64,000 nucleotides of DNA from Cercis canadensis (GCA_003255065.1 QAOA01006709.1:65624-129623), one strand, 5' to 3'; positions 33,405 to 45,895 are shown, numbered from the stretch's first letter. Notes: generated by a model not told the origin, from the letters alone. Numbers and translations: made by a program.

Positions 33405-33712
33405 TTTGCCCCCCTTCCATAGGTTGGAGATCAGTAATTGTTCGGTCTCCGAGCTAGAGAAAGGGTTGGTTTGAAGGTTCTGATATTGCGATGCTTAAAG
33501 TTGATGGCATTGTGTAATGAGAGGAGTGAGCCACGTGTCGTGTTGTATTTGGGTATTCGATCGGTCATAATGATGATAGCCACCATGGTACACTTCTTGA
33601 GGTAAAAATGTTGCAACTAATGTGACTGTTGCACTTCTTAATCCATGTAACGATTGATTATCAACAGTTGGATGGGATTAGATATGGCCGTTGGATCAAT
33701 TGAACTTTTCCC

Positions 33713-33720
33713 ATAAATAG
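33713..33720 (+). promoter_or_regulatory. Candidate TATA box for the antisense ORF region
   Basis: ATAAATAG lies inside the element, about 300 bp from the 3' LTR, on the strand opposite to gag. A pyrimidine-rich leader follows, then the plus-strand ORF-like region. The call is by motif and position only. Confidence 0.35.
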
Positions 33721-34079
33721 GAGTTTCTGAGGTTTCATTTTACTCTTTTATGAACTTTTGAGAGATCAAAGGGAAGATCATAGAAAGCTCGAGCTCAGAG
33801 TTGGTCTCGAAGGCTTCATTCTGCTCTTTTGCGTTCTTTTAGGAAGTTGAATAGGGTTGTTGGAGAGCTCAAGGTCGGAGTTCTACTCAATCATCTTAGG
33901 TAAGGTTCCTGGTTCTTTATTCTCCATTTTGGTCTTGCTTAACTTCAAGGAGGTCAGTGGGGTTTCACTTCTTGCTCAAGTTTGTTTGAGTTTGGTCGAA
34001 ATTCAGGTTGGATAAAGGTTTAGAAAGTGAAAGGGTTGGTGAGACTGAGATAGGGTGGTTTCCCTTGTAGATTTTAGTT

Positions 34080-34511
34080 TAGATGAGTTCGGCACTAAAG
34101 TAACTGGTACTTCAAGTCATTTTGTATAGTCCAGCAAGGATCTTCGGACAACTAGTGCTTCTAATCCTTGGTGGATACATCGAAATATTAAATCGGTTAG
34201 TTCTACCTTTAGTCCCAAGGAAATTAAGCATTTGAAGGCTTGCTTTAAAGATATTGATTAGGATTAGCACACCTTTGGTTTGGAAGCTTGTCCTTGAGGT
34301 GCTCTTGTAAGTGAGGCTTTCGAGGAAAATTATTTCTTTACAATTAATGTGTACTATATAGATAGGGTCAAGGTCAAGCTACTATTTTCAAGATGGACTT
34401 TTTTCGTGTTATTAATGCAGCTCTGACCCAACTTCATAGTAATGGATGGGGATTCCTCCAAGCTTTCCAGGCTATGTGTGACTTGTTAGGGGTGGAGGCT
34501 TGGGTGGATGT

Positions 34512-34546
<35 letters not shown>

Positions 34547-34950
34547 GAAAGATATGAACGAGAATGAGCAAGGTTATTTTTATGTATCGAGCATACCTCA
34601 ATTGTGTTTGATGAAGTTGGTTAAGGAGTTAGCCAAATATTGGAAGAACCAATTCCTCAAGGTCACTGTACTGAGCTGGGAAGGTCAGGAGAGGAGGAAT
34701 AAGGCATTTTTTCTCGATGAAGGTGGCCGACCTAGATTCCCTTTGTAGTGGTGTCAGCATGTGCGAAAGATTCAACCTCGAGCTATAGGCGAGTATGACA
34801 ACGAAGCTCGTCGAATCATAAGGATAATTTTTTAGCTGACATATGAGAAGTCTAGACTAGTTAAACTGAAGGCTAAAGACCTTATCAGCAGGTTTCTGTT
34901 AGCTCTTCTTTTCTTTAATTTGTAAAGTTTCTGATTAATCTCTTTTTGTT
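34080..34950 (+). pseudogene. Antisense extra ORF of the Tat-like element, broken
   Basis: The plus strand, opposite to gag-pro, reads blocks typical of an extra ORF: NPWWIHRNIKSVSSTFSPKE, then ALTQLHSNGWGFLQAFQAMC with CDLLGVEAWVDV, and after a poly-T run LAKYWKNQFLKVTVLSWEG and AFFLDEGGRPRFPL. The pattern (a planned opening, an aromatic-rich middle and a PRFPL-like motif) resembles the plant retrotransposon extra ORFs found between pol and the 3' LTR. Stops, frame changes and a run of about 30 T (34514-34541) interrupt it. Function of this class of proteins is unknown. Confidence 0.55.
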
Positions 34951-35209
34951 TTGTAGACGAGAAGATATCTATTGAAGAAATGGTGAGGTTAGCCTGTTTG
35001 GCTAAGATCTAGGGTGATGACCGATCTGAAGCTTAAAGACCAGTTTATGTTGAGCCCATGATGACTATCAGGGCCAATGATGTCTGACTTGCAAAGGAGA
35101 CTGTGCCTCATATGTCTAAAGGCAAGGAGAAAATAAGGCCTAAGAGGCAGAAGACCACGATAATGGTGATTCCTCTGACCTTGGGTGTTACTAGTTTGGC
35201 ACCCACTCC

Positions 35210-37706
35210 CTGATGAACCCGACATCAAGTAGTTTTTGGACCTCTTCTTGGATTGTTGTTTGCCTTTCTGGGCCCAACACCCACTTTTTTTAGCTAACCG
35301 GGTTTGCCCCTACATTAACAGCAAGTTTGTGACTGATGAAGTTTGGGTCTATACTTGGAATGTCGGAGGTTGTCCATGCGAATAGCTTGGAATTAGCTAC
35401 CAAGAGGTCGATGAGCTTCTTCATATTAGATGGAGGGATGTGGGATCCCGCTTAAACTATTTGGGTGTTATCTCTTCCGACCTGGACTAGGATGAAGTCG
35501 CCCTTGGGCTCTAGTCGTGTTTCTTGATTATTTCTTCGATTGTCAAGCTCTTGGATGGGGATTTGGTTCTGGTGGAAGGTTTGTTTGTGTTTTTTGGTTT
35601 TTGGGGTTTGGAGTAATTGATGGACAAGCTGACATTATAGCATGTTCTTCCTAGGAGTTAATCTCCTATTGCTGATCTAATGGTTCCTTATGTGGTGGGG
35701 AATTTGAGGAGGAGATTCTTGGTTGAGACAAATGCCTCAATTTGGTTAAGGCAGGGGTGCCCTAGGATGGCATTGTAGGCAGAGGAATAGTCAACAACCA
35801 GGAACCTGACGTCAATGTTGGCGAGGTTGGGGAAGTCTCCTAGGGTGGTTCTTAGTAAGATTAATCATTTGACTTCAACGTGGGTTTTGGAGAAGCCCAC
35901 GAGCGTTCCAAAATAATGTTTGAAGTCAGAATTCAAGAGGCTGAGCTGGGTATATGCATGGTAAAAAGGACACCGGCTAGGTTGCCCTAGTCTACGAGGA
36001 TCTTACGGACTTCGTAGTTGGCAATTAAAAAAGTTATGACCATGGGGTCATCATACTCTGGGTCAATGGTCCCATAGTCAGTGTCAAAGAAGGACATGGT
36101 TGGCTTTGACTTTGTTTTTTTCATGACCAAGGTGGTGTGAAGAATTTTTTTTATGCTTTTCAACTTCTTTTTCTTTTCTCTTTTGGGAGGATCTAGAGCT
36201 ACCTCCCCCAACGAATCTACCGGCAATGGTATGGATGGTTCCCTCAACATTTCGCCTTAGGTCATCCTACTAATTTAGGGGGTTTTGATTTAGAGGTCAG
36301 CTTCTAGGTCAATTTTGGCGATGAGGTTGGTTTCTTGGTGGAGATATGTTTTGGGGTCTGTTATCTATGTTTGGTCATTGCATAAGAGCTAGGACGTCAG
36401 CTCGGTACTTTTGCAAGTATCCCTTTTGAATGATGTCTTCAATTAGGTTGCAGAGGTGCATGTAGTTGTTCGTATCATGCCCCCTTCCTCTATGGAAGGC
36501 ATAATATTTCTCCTTGTCCAAGCCTACAATTTTTTTTTGTGGAAGGAGTTGGACTAATTTGGTTTGTAAATTTCTTCCAACACTTGAGATCAGGTCTGGT
36601 TTAGCGGAGTATAGGTTTTGAATTGAGGTCGGATGGGAGATCTTTCTCTTTTGCCTCCTCTTCTTTCTTTTTAGGGTTTCTTGTCTTTAGCTTTGTTTAT
36701 TTCTATTTTGCCTAGCACCTCTTCTAGATTGATGTGCTTGGCGATTATGGCGAGGAGGTCGACTAGCTTCTTTGGTGGGTCGAGTGTGAGGTTTTCATGA
36801 AGACGTCCAAGTCGGAGGCCAACTTGGATGGCATGTATGGCCACTAATTTAGTCAGGTCTCGAACCTAGAGGGAGAGTCTGGTGTAATGATCCGTGTAAC
36901 CTTTCAGGGATTCGTTCTCGCCTTACTTTAGGGTGGCTGAGGACTTTTTGTATGTCATATTGGTGGAGAAGCGAGTTTGGAAAAATTCGGCCAACTTATC
37001 AAAATTAGATATGCTTTTTGGAGGTAGGTTTGAGAACCACTATAGGGCTGCTCTTCGCAGTGTGGTAGGGAAAGCTTGGCACATGATTTCTTCTTCGGTG
37101 CCAGCCAAGAGTATGATTGAATTGTAGTTTTCTAGGTGTTCTCAGGGGTTAGTTAATCCATCAAAGGTTCGAGCTAAGGTTGTTTAAAATATGCAGGTAG
37201 GGGGAAGTTCATTATGCTTTGGGTGAATGGGTGTTTACTAAGTTTTTTGTTTTTTCGAGCTATAGGGTGAAGGTTTTGAATGGCTGACTATCTGGGGAAG
37301 TCTCTGTTCACAGGTGTTAAATGAGGGCTGGTTTCCGTTTGATTGTTCGAAAGGGATTGTTGAGATGGAAGGGATGTATGATTCATCTGAAAGTTCTCTT
37401 AGCTCGCCTTCTCAGCTTGATGATCTCAGCTTGGTCAGCATTTCTCTCTTACTAGAGAGTTCAAATTTCTTGGAGGAGGAAGTTAAGGGTGTCACTTTGC
37501 TGGTTTTGAATAGTTTCTCATATAGGGGTTTCTCGTGCATTTCTTGAGCTGTAGTTGGCTTGGCAAGGTGGAGGGGGTGGCTGTGATATGTGGACTGTTT
37601 CAAGGTGGTATGTGGGTCTCATGGGTGAAAGGGTGTTTTCTAGCACAAGGGGGATATCCATAGTTTGGTCTTTTGTATCCATGGTGCTCAACTCAGAATC
37701 GCACAA
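35210..37706 (-). pseudogene. Tat-like gag and protease, with RT beginning
   Basis: On the minus strand the 5' part (37706-36300) is poorly conserved gag. The protease block reads TDYGTIDPEYDDPMVITFLI, then ANYEVRKILVDQGNLAGVLF (about 36090-35970), where gypsy elements of this kind have VLVDxGSxADIL. Later blocks read SSAYNAILGHPCLNQIEAFV and, near the pol start, DPNFISHKLAVNVGANPV and EVQKLLDVGFIRE, which is the RT N-terminal edge. The reading then ends near 35205, where RT, RNase H and integrase should follow. Many stops are present. Confidence 0.7.
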
Positions 37707-37765
37707 AGAAATTTGTTCTCGAGGAAAGAGAATTTCTCATTTACAGCAACAAATGACGATGCATG

Positions 37766-38052
37766 TGTTGAGGTTAGAGGACAAGGTCAACTATATGATG
37801 AGATCAGGTCTTGAGCTTTAGATCGGGTGCGAGCTACTGATCCAATCTACACAGTAAACACAAGTGAACTATGGACCAGGTGGCAATACCCGGACTTCAA
37901 ATGTCAAGTTAGATTGGTCCAAGCTAAAGGGAGCAATAATTAAAGAGAGAGTCAAAATTCTATATACATGTTGGAATTGAGTATTTAGGCATTTGAGCCT
38001 TAATAGGTCTTAATGGGCCAAGGCCTTTGGGCCTTTAATAAGAATATCTACA
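37766..38052 (-). repeat. Tat-like element 5' LTR
   Basis: It is the direct repeat of the left LTR. It lacks about 38 bp that include the TATA-like element: minus-strand CCTATAAATACT is reduced to GCCTAAATACT. The junction has short ATTTA microhomology, as a deletion would leave. Confidence 0.8.
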
Positions 38053-38057
38053 AATGG

Positions 38058-39384
38058 GTTCTGTACAGTTGGTGCCTAAATATACTGACAAAAATTATTA
38101 ATTTTTTATTAGTAGGACTAGTGACTAAATCTATTTAAAAAGAACAATCTGACTTTGGTCGAAATATCAAATTTTAACTATGATTATGATTATGGAGAGG
38201 CTCTACATTAGTGGGAACAACCTAGTGCGTAATGTTAAAAGATTGTGTAGATAACTTACTTAGAAATATTAGGTCTTGTGCTTGGTGGTATGCAAGTTAA
38301 TTACAGTACCATGTCATGTAAGTAGTTAAAGCATGATCGGTAATTCAATATGACTTGGTTGCTCCATGAATATTTTCTTTTTTTGGTTGAGTATTAGATG
38401 CTACAAAGCTGGACAGATGAACAATTTGTTTATATCAGATATTATTTTTCAGCAGTTTTTTGTGCTGATGTATTTGATTTTAATGTTGAAGATGGGCTAC
38501 GAACATATCAGAAACATAAAGACTAATGCAGCAAACAATCTATAAGTTTTGTACCCCCATATATTTAGGTTTTTTTGTTCTTTTATTTTTAAGTATGATT
38601 TGTTTTGAGTGGAATAAGAAGGCACAAAAAAAAAAAATTGTTACATGATGGCACAGAAGTTCGAACTCCTACAAACTACCAAAATTTCTCACCACTAGAC
38701 CACACATAATAGCTTGACTTGCATGAACACACAAGATTTTTATTACATAGAGAATGTCCCACATATGAATTTCCTTCTCTATTAACATGAGTGTTTTGTA
38801 TGCAAGCTAACTATTTAATTAGTTTTCTTTTTGTTTATCTAAGTGGTGTCATGCTTTAATGATTGCTGGCCTAAAGGATGTTCTAAGATGAATAGAAGAT
38901 AGTAAGTCATTTGACCACACCACCTCACACCAATTAATGTCTTTCGTTTATTAATGGGCAGGGAATTTTTTCAAATGTTATTTAACATGTTCTGTGATAT
39001 TATAGTGGCCCTTTTCTTTTAAGCAATCTTAATTAATTTAATTGAATTATGAGTTCTTAAAAGCTTAGGTAAGAAAAATTTTTCCCATGTAGAATAAATA
39101 TACTAAGCTGAAGAACCAAGTTGGTAGTGAAGAGAAAGAATTAGAGAGTAATGAAAAGAAAGGAAGAATCTATAGAGTAGGCTTAGAGTCTACAATAACC
39201 ATGTCTAAATCTAACCTATCTTTTGCTTCATGGGTTGCTACTAAGTTAGTGGCACAAGTTTCAAATTCAAAGAATGTTGAAGTTGTTTCTTGTGTTGGAG
39301 GAACATGAACCAAAGCTTGCCGAAAGGCTATAGAACAAGTGAAGAACATACATGCTTTGTTAGAAGTGCATTAGCCCTTCTCAT
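38058..39384. other. Intergenic, with a SINE remnant
   Basis: No gene could be supported. A tRNA-like SINE is at 38626-38712. A plus-strand stretch from ATG at 39201 reads MSKSNLSFASWVATKLVAQV for about 33 codons to a stop; it is unrecognised and probably a remnant. Confidence 0.5.
38626..38712 (-). mobile_element. tRNA-derived SINE remnant (copy 2)
   Basis: The minus strand reads TGTGGTCTAGTGGTGAGAA (box A-like), GGAGTTCGAACTTCTGTGCC (box B-like) and CATGTAACAATTTTTTTTTT, a T-rich tail. It matches the copy at 14781-14870 in layout. The internal boxes resemble the split promoter of RNA polymerase III. Confidence 0.6.
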
Positions 39385-39989
39385 CAATGTTTTAAAAATC
39401 GGACCAGACTAGGTGGTTCGACCGGTCCAACCAATGCTCGATCTAGATTTCGGTTTGGTTAGGGGGTCAAACCGCTAGGACAGTTAAACCGTTGGAACCA
39501 GTACTAGTTTTACCTAACTAGACGGTTAACTTTTTTCACTTTTTCTTTTTCCAAAACTGCATCATTTTTATCAAAATCAAAAAAATTTAGCCACCCAAAG
39601 AATTCAAACCCCCTTTATTTAGTGGATAAGAGGCATGTACCACCACACTAGTGCTTCTTTTGTTAATAAATTTGTATTATTAATTTATTTCTTCTCATTT
39701 AAATTGTATAATAGGTAAATATTTGCCATAAGAGGATTCGAATTCTCCTTTTAAGGAAGGAAAAAGACATTTTCCACTAAGCCAACTTCAATTTTTTTTA
39801 CCAAGTTTGCATAAAAATATATGTATTATAAATTAGGTTATACAATAGGTAAATTGAATATTATATTTATATAAGATTTAAATTTATTACGCCATCTGGT
39901 CTGATCGTTTGGTTCAACCGGTCAAACCGGTTCAACCAGTGCTCATCCTCTAAAACAATTTGCTCACCGTTTCGATTGTTAAAACATTG
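39385..39989. mobile_element. hAT-type MITE, relative of 5289-7025
   Basis: It starts CAATGTTTTAAAAATCGGAC and ends GTCGATTGTTAAAACATTG-like (TTTCGATTGTTAAAACATTG), matching the ends of the hAT at 5289-7025. Sub-terminal regions contain CCGGTCCAACC and GGTTCAACCGG motifs. The 8-bp flanks do not match, so the duplication has decayed or been rearranged. No coding capacity. Confidence 0.7.
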
Positions 39990-40260
39990 AGCAATACCAC
40001 CATCCGACCCAATCTCCTAAAAGTCTAGATTTTGTATGAGTTTTTCTAGGATAATTGTGAACTTCTTATTAGTTTAAGTTGAACTAAAAACTGAATGCAT
40101 GATGTAGACATTTGGTTGTTCTATCAATTTTATGATATTTGATTCTTCTTATATTTCCTCCAATGATTATGCATTTAATGAATGTGTTACAAGGTCCAAC
40201 TACCAAAATTGATCTCTAGAAAGGAAAATTATTGTTGCTAATACTTGTAAGGACCAAGTT

Positions 40261-42074
40261 TACTACAAGAAAATTCCTCGATTCCTACAAAAAAATTTCT
40301 TTGGAATTTTGAATTCCAACAAAAATTTCAACGGAACAGTAATTTCAATACATTAAAAAAATATTTTCCCGTTTGAATTTCCATTAGAATTTTTAAAAAA
40401 TTATTTTTAATATATTTTAAAAACTATTTTTTTATTTTTTAAAAAGAAATTCATAAATTATTTTTTATTTTTTGAAATTCCAACGGAATGGAATTTCCTA
40501 ACTTTTTTTTTTAATTTTAAAGGTAAATTCCTAAATAATATTTCTTAAAAATCAAAATATACCATTCACAAATATCATTTTCATTAAATAATTTCTATAA
40601 CACAAATATCCATTTCATTAAATAATTCCTATAAGTTACTAATATATTGAGTACAAAAGTTTAAATCTCAAATAATTACACCAAATTTATCATCTACATA
40701 ATTAGTCTTCAACATATTCAACTAAATTAGATGTGCAATATATTTTCAAAGGTATAAATATTTTATAGTTCATTCTTCTCCAACCTACAAAAATCATTTA
40801 AAAGAAAATATTAAAAAGAATTCAAGAGCATATAGTTGAAAAAAGAATCAACCTTAAAAAAGAATCAACCTTTTCATGTCCAAAAAATGTATAAATTGAG
40901 CAATAGCATAAGTAATTCCATATTCTATCAAAAAAATACCTAAATATCATAAAACAACTTCAAATCACGCATACATCAAAAGTCCTAAAGAAATTCAACA
41001 AAAAAAAGTTACACTATCCATTTTTTTTTTTTTAAATTTGGACATAATTACCCTAATAGTATAAAAATTCCATCTTCCATCAAAAAATACCTAAAAATCA
41101 TAAAACAACTTCAAACCACCTATACATCAAAAGCCCTAAAGAAATTCAACTAAAAAAATTTACATTATCCATTTTTCTATTTTTAAATTCGGATATATTT
41201 ACTCTAATAATACAAAATTTTCATATTCCATCAAAAAAATACCAAAAAATCATAAAACAACTTCAAACCACTCATACATCAAAATCCCTACACAAATTTA
41301 ACAAAATAAAATCCACACAATGTCAATTTGGCCATCCCATTTTCAAACTCAATTTAAACCCTAAATTAAATAACTAACTATGCATCCAATTTGTAATTAT
41401 GCAATCTAACTATTTTAACATGTCATTTTAACTTCAATCCGCCAATTAAAACAAAATAATAACAACAAACTTATCTAAATCAAAGTGAGAAGGGAGACAC
41501 AGGATTTGGGTATTTGATAATTGAAAAACTTACCTAAGGAATGAGAGCTCAACCCACACACCGCAAATGAAAGAATAACGCCTGAAATCCACCAAAAAAT
41601 GGACCATGCCGTTTAAAATAAAAGGATTGGAGGGGGAGGGGAAGAGAGAAAAGTAATTTGGGTGCAGAAGAAGTGATAAGTGAGAGAGAAAGAAGGGAAA
41701 CTCGGTTTAAATATGAATTTTTGAATTCTAATGAAAATTCCAATGAAAATTTCCTTTTGAATTTGAGAAAAATTCAAAAAAAAAATTGAATACATTAATG
41801 AAATGGTGCATTTCACTCCAAAAGAAAATTTAAAAAAAAAATCCAACAGAATATATCGTTGGAATTTTTTAAAAAAATTAAAAAAAATTCTTTAAAAAAT
41901 AATAAAAAATTAAAACAATAATTTTTAAAAAATTTCAATGGTATATTCCGTCGGAATTTTGATTAAAAAAAATCTTCTCTCCTTCTAAATAAAATTTCAA
42001 TTGAACAAAATTTCGTTAAATTTTTAAAAATATATATATATCTATTCTTAGAAAACAAAAAATTTCTTGTAGTA
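40261..42074. mobile_element. Non-autonomous CACTA-type element
   Basis: Ends are TACTACAAGAAAATTCC and AAATTTCTTGTAGTA, matching the CACTACAAGAAA terminus with the first base changed, and a 3-bp duplication GTT flanks it (40258-40260 and 42075-42077). Sub-terminal repeats such as AATTCCAACGGAA occur many times near both ends, as CACTA transposases need. No transposase ORF is visible. The middle has repeated units starting CCATCAAAAAAATACC (about 40925-41300). Confidence 0.8.
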
Positions 42075-42077
42075 GTT

Positions 42078-42480
42078 CTTGCAAATTAGAGTGAATTTGT
42101 TGTCCCAAATATAGCAGTTTTGCCACAGCCAAGCCCTTGCTAAATTTTGCAACAAAAATGTCCTCACTGCATTTCAAAATTTCAACCCCTTCTTGCTCGT
42201 CAGGGACTACTCTCAGAAGATTATCGGCAATCCCACTACAATTTAATTGTATCCAAGACATGAGGACCAGCACATACGTGTCATTAAACTTTCTTCAGGT
42301 CACCCACTCTTCTTAAATCATGAGTCGTCCATTGCCAATATTTGCAGCTCTAATTTTGATAGAGCGTCTTGTTTGTACTGGAGTCAATGCACTTCACTTT
42401 TCCATATAGTATATGTTTTCCAATTCTTCTCCAGTATTTTCATCATTTAATGCATGGTATAAAATACTGAGCGCAGTTAT
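42078..42480. other. Flank of the CACTA element; nothing firm
   Basis: A minus-strand frame at 42273-42075 reads SWIQLNCSGIADNLLRVVPD and KFSKGLAVAKLLYLGQQIHS; it may be part of an older gene or retroelement interrupted by the CACTA insertion, but I do not recognise it. Confidence 0.3.
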
Positions 42481-42489
42481 TTACATATT

Positions 42490-44934
42490 ATTAATATTCA
42501 ATTTTTTTTGGAGTAGTTCGATTAGAATCTTTTTTTTTTTTTTTTTTTTTTTTTTNAATTATTTTTTGTTTTATTTAATTTAATCATTTTTTATTTATTT
42601 AATTTAGATAATTTTTTTTTTCTTTTGGGCTAAGTGTACTTATATTGGCCCATTTGGACTAGTCGACTTAGTCAATTTTAATCCAATTTGTATATCCAAT
42701 TTTTTTTTTATTTACAATTCACAAAAAAAACAAAATTTAAACAAATCAACAAATTTTGCTTTGCTGCCATCGGGTACACGCAGCAGCAAGCAAACCCCAC
42801 CTCTGCTCTATCACTTCAATATTGTCAAAACCCAACCAAAACAAAATAGAGATTTTCAATTTAAATTTAAATTTTTAAATAATATTTCCTTCATATAAAT
42901 AGGCTCCAAGCAAAATGTAAAAAAATACTGAGAAAACCTAAATTTTTTCTCTACACACACAGAAAAATTTTTAAAAAAATATATAGGGTAAAAATTCTAA
43001 AAAAAAAAAAAAAACTCTAAAAAAGAAAGAGAATTGCCTCAAGTATATTTTCTACTCACTCTCACATTTTACTTTGTACATCACACACAGATCACACACA
43101 TCAAACACATATATTCTTTTTTTATATATAAAAAAAATGGCTTGCAATCCCATTTTTATACTCTATTCAGCTTCTGAGCAAGGGAGGGGTGGTGCCACCG
43201 GTGGCAGTGGCTCCACCCCGTCCCCATTTTCTTCCCTTTTAGAAAGAGAAACCGGAGTCAAAGAGAGAAAGTAATTTCAGAGAGAAATTAGAAATTACAG
43301 AGAGGGAAACCATGATTTTTGAGAGAGAGTGATTTCTTACCTTAAACTAGCTGCTTAAAGGAGTGAGTTTCGTGTTCTTCTTCTGGTTTTCAGAGATGAG
43401 GTAGAGGAGGAAAGTCCTGCACTTTTCTTTTGTATTGCTATCTATGCCATTTTTTTTTCTATCAATTAATAGTGGTTTTCTGGGGATTATATAATAGAAG
43501 ATATCATACTACATTAACGTGTAATTTTTATATTTTATTAGATATAAAATATATATATATATATAAAACAAACTTAAAAATAATTAACTTCTATATATAT
43601 ATCATTTAAATATTAACTATTCTTATATAGTATAATATACTACATAAATGCCAAAATATCTAAAAAAAAAAATCTCCATTCTTTTCTTATTTCTATTTGT
43701 TTTAAACCTTTTTGTGGGGATTGATCTGTTTTGATTTAGGCCAAATTTGCACTTATGAGTTTGGGCCGTATTTGGCTTATTTCATTTTCCTTTTATCTTA
43801 GCTGATTGGTTTAGGTTTATTGGGCTGGTCCATTTCATTTCCTTTGTTTTGCTTTTACTTGGGCTAGTCTATTCTTTTTATTTGTCTTATTACTTTCGTA
43901 TTTGGTCTGGGCAAACTAGAATTTGGATCTCTTTGTGTTCCTATTTGTCTTATTCCAAGTCCAGGTCCACGAGATGCCTTATATGTTTCATATTTTATTG
44001 TTGTTGCTATTTATTGGACCAAGCTTTTAAGTATGAGTTTTATTATTTATTTGGGCTTTGTCATTTATGGACTTGATTTATAAAATTAAAGTTTTGACGA
44101 TGAAATAAGTTAAGGAATAATTGTAGTGACAATATTTTTTAATATTCCTGAGGTGAGAGGAATTTTTTTGTTTTACCAAAAGCGTTTGCGATATTTATGA
44201 AATTCTCAATATTACTATTATTTTATATGTTTGCAAATATTATATTTTACTTTTATGTTTTTTTTTTCACTTATTCTAATTTTTTTTTAGAATTAAACAT
44301 TCCATGTGACGGAATAGATTGGAAAATGATTGTGACAACAATCAAAATCTCTACCCAATAATCTTGATACTTTACTATTTAGATTTTTTCAGAGGTGCTG
44401 GCAAGGTCTAATAATAAAAATAAATGCATAAAAATATTTTTCTCATAAATTCTTCTAAAATAAAGAAGAACCATTTACAATACCTATAACATTTTGAGCT
44501 TGTTATAGATTGTGTATATTGTTCCAAAAATAATGGCATTTTGTCACTCACTCATGTCATTGTCATTTGTCACTCTTGACAATATGCAGGGCAAAGTGAG
44601 ATATTTGAAAATACAAATTTTAAAATATTTTATTTTACAAATAAATTTAAGAACTAATTTTATCCAACAATTTTAGAGGACATAAATTTAAATTAGTAAC
44701 CGTTTGCTAAAATGAGCATCGTAGGGTGCCAACACATTCCTTATGCGTAACCAAATCTCTTACCTAATTCTGATAACATAGACCAAACTTTTTTTTATAT
44801 AGGCATCCAATTGTGCCTTAAATTGATTGGTGGCGACTCCATCAATTTTATTCAATCATTTTTCTCAATTAAAACACTTTTTTTCGCCATCTCGCATCAT
44901 TGACCGCCCCTTCCGAAAGGAACATTGCAATAGC
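42490..44934 (+). repeat. Ogre/Tat-type gypsy LTR, decayed
   Basis: The right end carries features of Ogre/Tat LTRs: AGGGTGCCAACACATTCC (44732-44749), TGCGTAACCAAATCTC, GTGGCGACTCCATC and CGCCCCTTCCGAAAGGAAC. It is followed immediately by a primer-site-like sequence. A TATA box in TCATATAAATAGGCTCC (about 42891-42907) precedes a run of 5'-leader-like sequence. Large size fits such LTRs. The left border is uncertain, and the region holds a 28-base T run with one N (42556). Confidence 0.5.
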
Positions 44935-45895
44935 TTGGCAACTCTACTAGAGACTTTTAGGAGTTAAGCCATTTTAATTTAATTTTATGACATCAATTGT
45001 TGAATTTTAGTCTTTCTTTCTTTGTATCTTTATGTTACATACTTTGCTTGAATTTGTGTGCCTGATTTATATGATATGATGCTTTCCTATTGGTGTGTAT
45101 GACTTAGAGCTATTTTGTATATTCTCATGTATCATTGCACACACGAACTCTCTATTCAGGTTCCACTTTTCCCTCTAGGATTAGATTTGGGTGTAAAGTA
45201 GCAATGCCTTGAGAGACTATCGATCTCCTTATAGGCTTGTGAAACATTCCCGATCAAGTTGTATCATTTCCGCTTTTAACATGTCATGGGTGAGGATTGG
45301 AGGCCTTACTAACCCTGTGGGTGACACTAAGAACAATTTGGAACCTTTTCACCTATTAGGTTGAGATTTAACCCAATTCTTGCATTGCATTTCTCCTTCA
45401 TTTTTGGTAAGCTCGTGGGCATGTTTTTTCTTCTTATTTTCTAATCATATCATCCAATATGTTGCATCTCTTTGGCATTTGAAAGTCTTACTCTTATTTT
45501 TGTTTTATTCATGAGTTTATTTTCCTTCATCCTCATTTATTAATTCTCATTCTAAGCATTTTCATCTTCATTTCATCTATGCCATCATTTTGCATCTGCA
45601 CCCTCAACATATTCTCTCATTTAACATTTCACCATTTGCATCATTTATCATAGTCCATTATCATTTCCTTAAAAAAATAAAAATCTTTGCTCGTTTCATA
45701 TTAAAGCATTCATTTTTGTTATTTTAAGCATCACATTTTGAAAAAATATATATAAAAATATTTTGATATGGAAGTGCTATTGCGTCATATTTGAACTACT
45801 TGTCAAAACGTTTGAGGAATTATCAAATTATAGTTTCATTGCCCAATAAACCTACCATTTGATCAAGAATTACATTTATTATAGGAGCTCAAGCA
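44935..45895 (+). other. Ogre/Tat primer site and leader
   Basis: TGGCAACTCTACTAGAGA (44936-44953) resembles the TGGCGACTCTGCTGGGGA primer site used by Ogre/Tat elements. The following stretch includes GACACTAAGAACAATTTGGA (about 45327-45346), a pattern common in the untranslated leader of these elements. No gag is recognisable. Confidence 0.55.

Larger units (their letters stand above)
33077..38052 (-). mobile_element. Tat-like Ty3/gypsy element with pol deleted
   Basis: Two direct LTRs (33077-33404 and 37766-38052) bound a 4.4-kb interior. On the minus strand it reads gag and protease and the very beginning of RT, then breaks off near 35205. The remaining interior instead carries an ORF-like region on the opposite (plus) strand. 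A polypurine stretch ATGGAAGGGGGCAAA (minus, 33405-33419) adjoins the left LTR, so that is the 3' LTR. The AATG flanks on both sides are compatible with a 5-bp duplication but not decisive. A gag-pro plus antisense extra ORF layout is known for some Tat-lineage elements. Confidence 0.75.

Noticed and set aside
34500..34748. An 82-codon plus-strand frame treated as a stand-alone gene
   Set aside because: Its first part is a poly-T run; the rest is one block of the broken antisense ORF of the Tat-like element.
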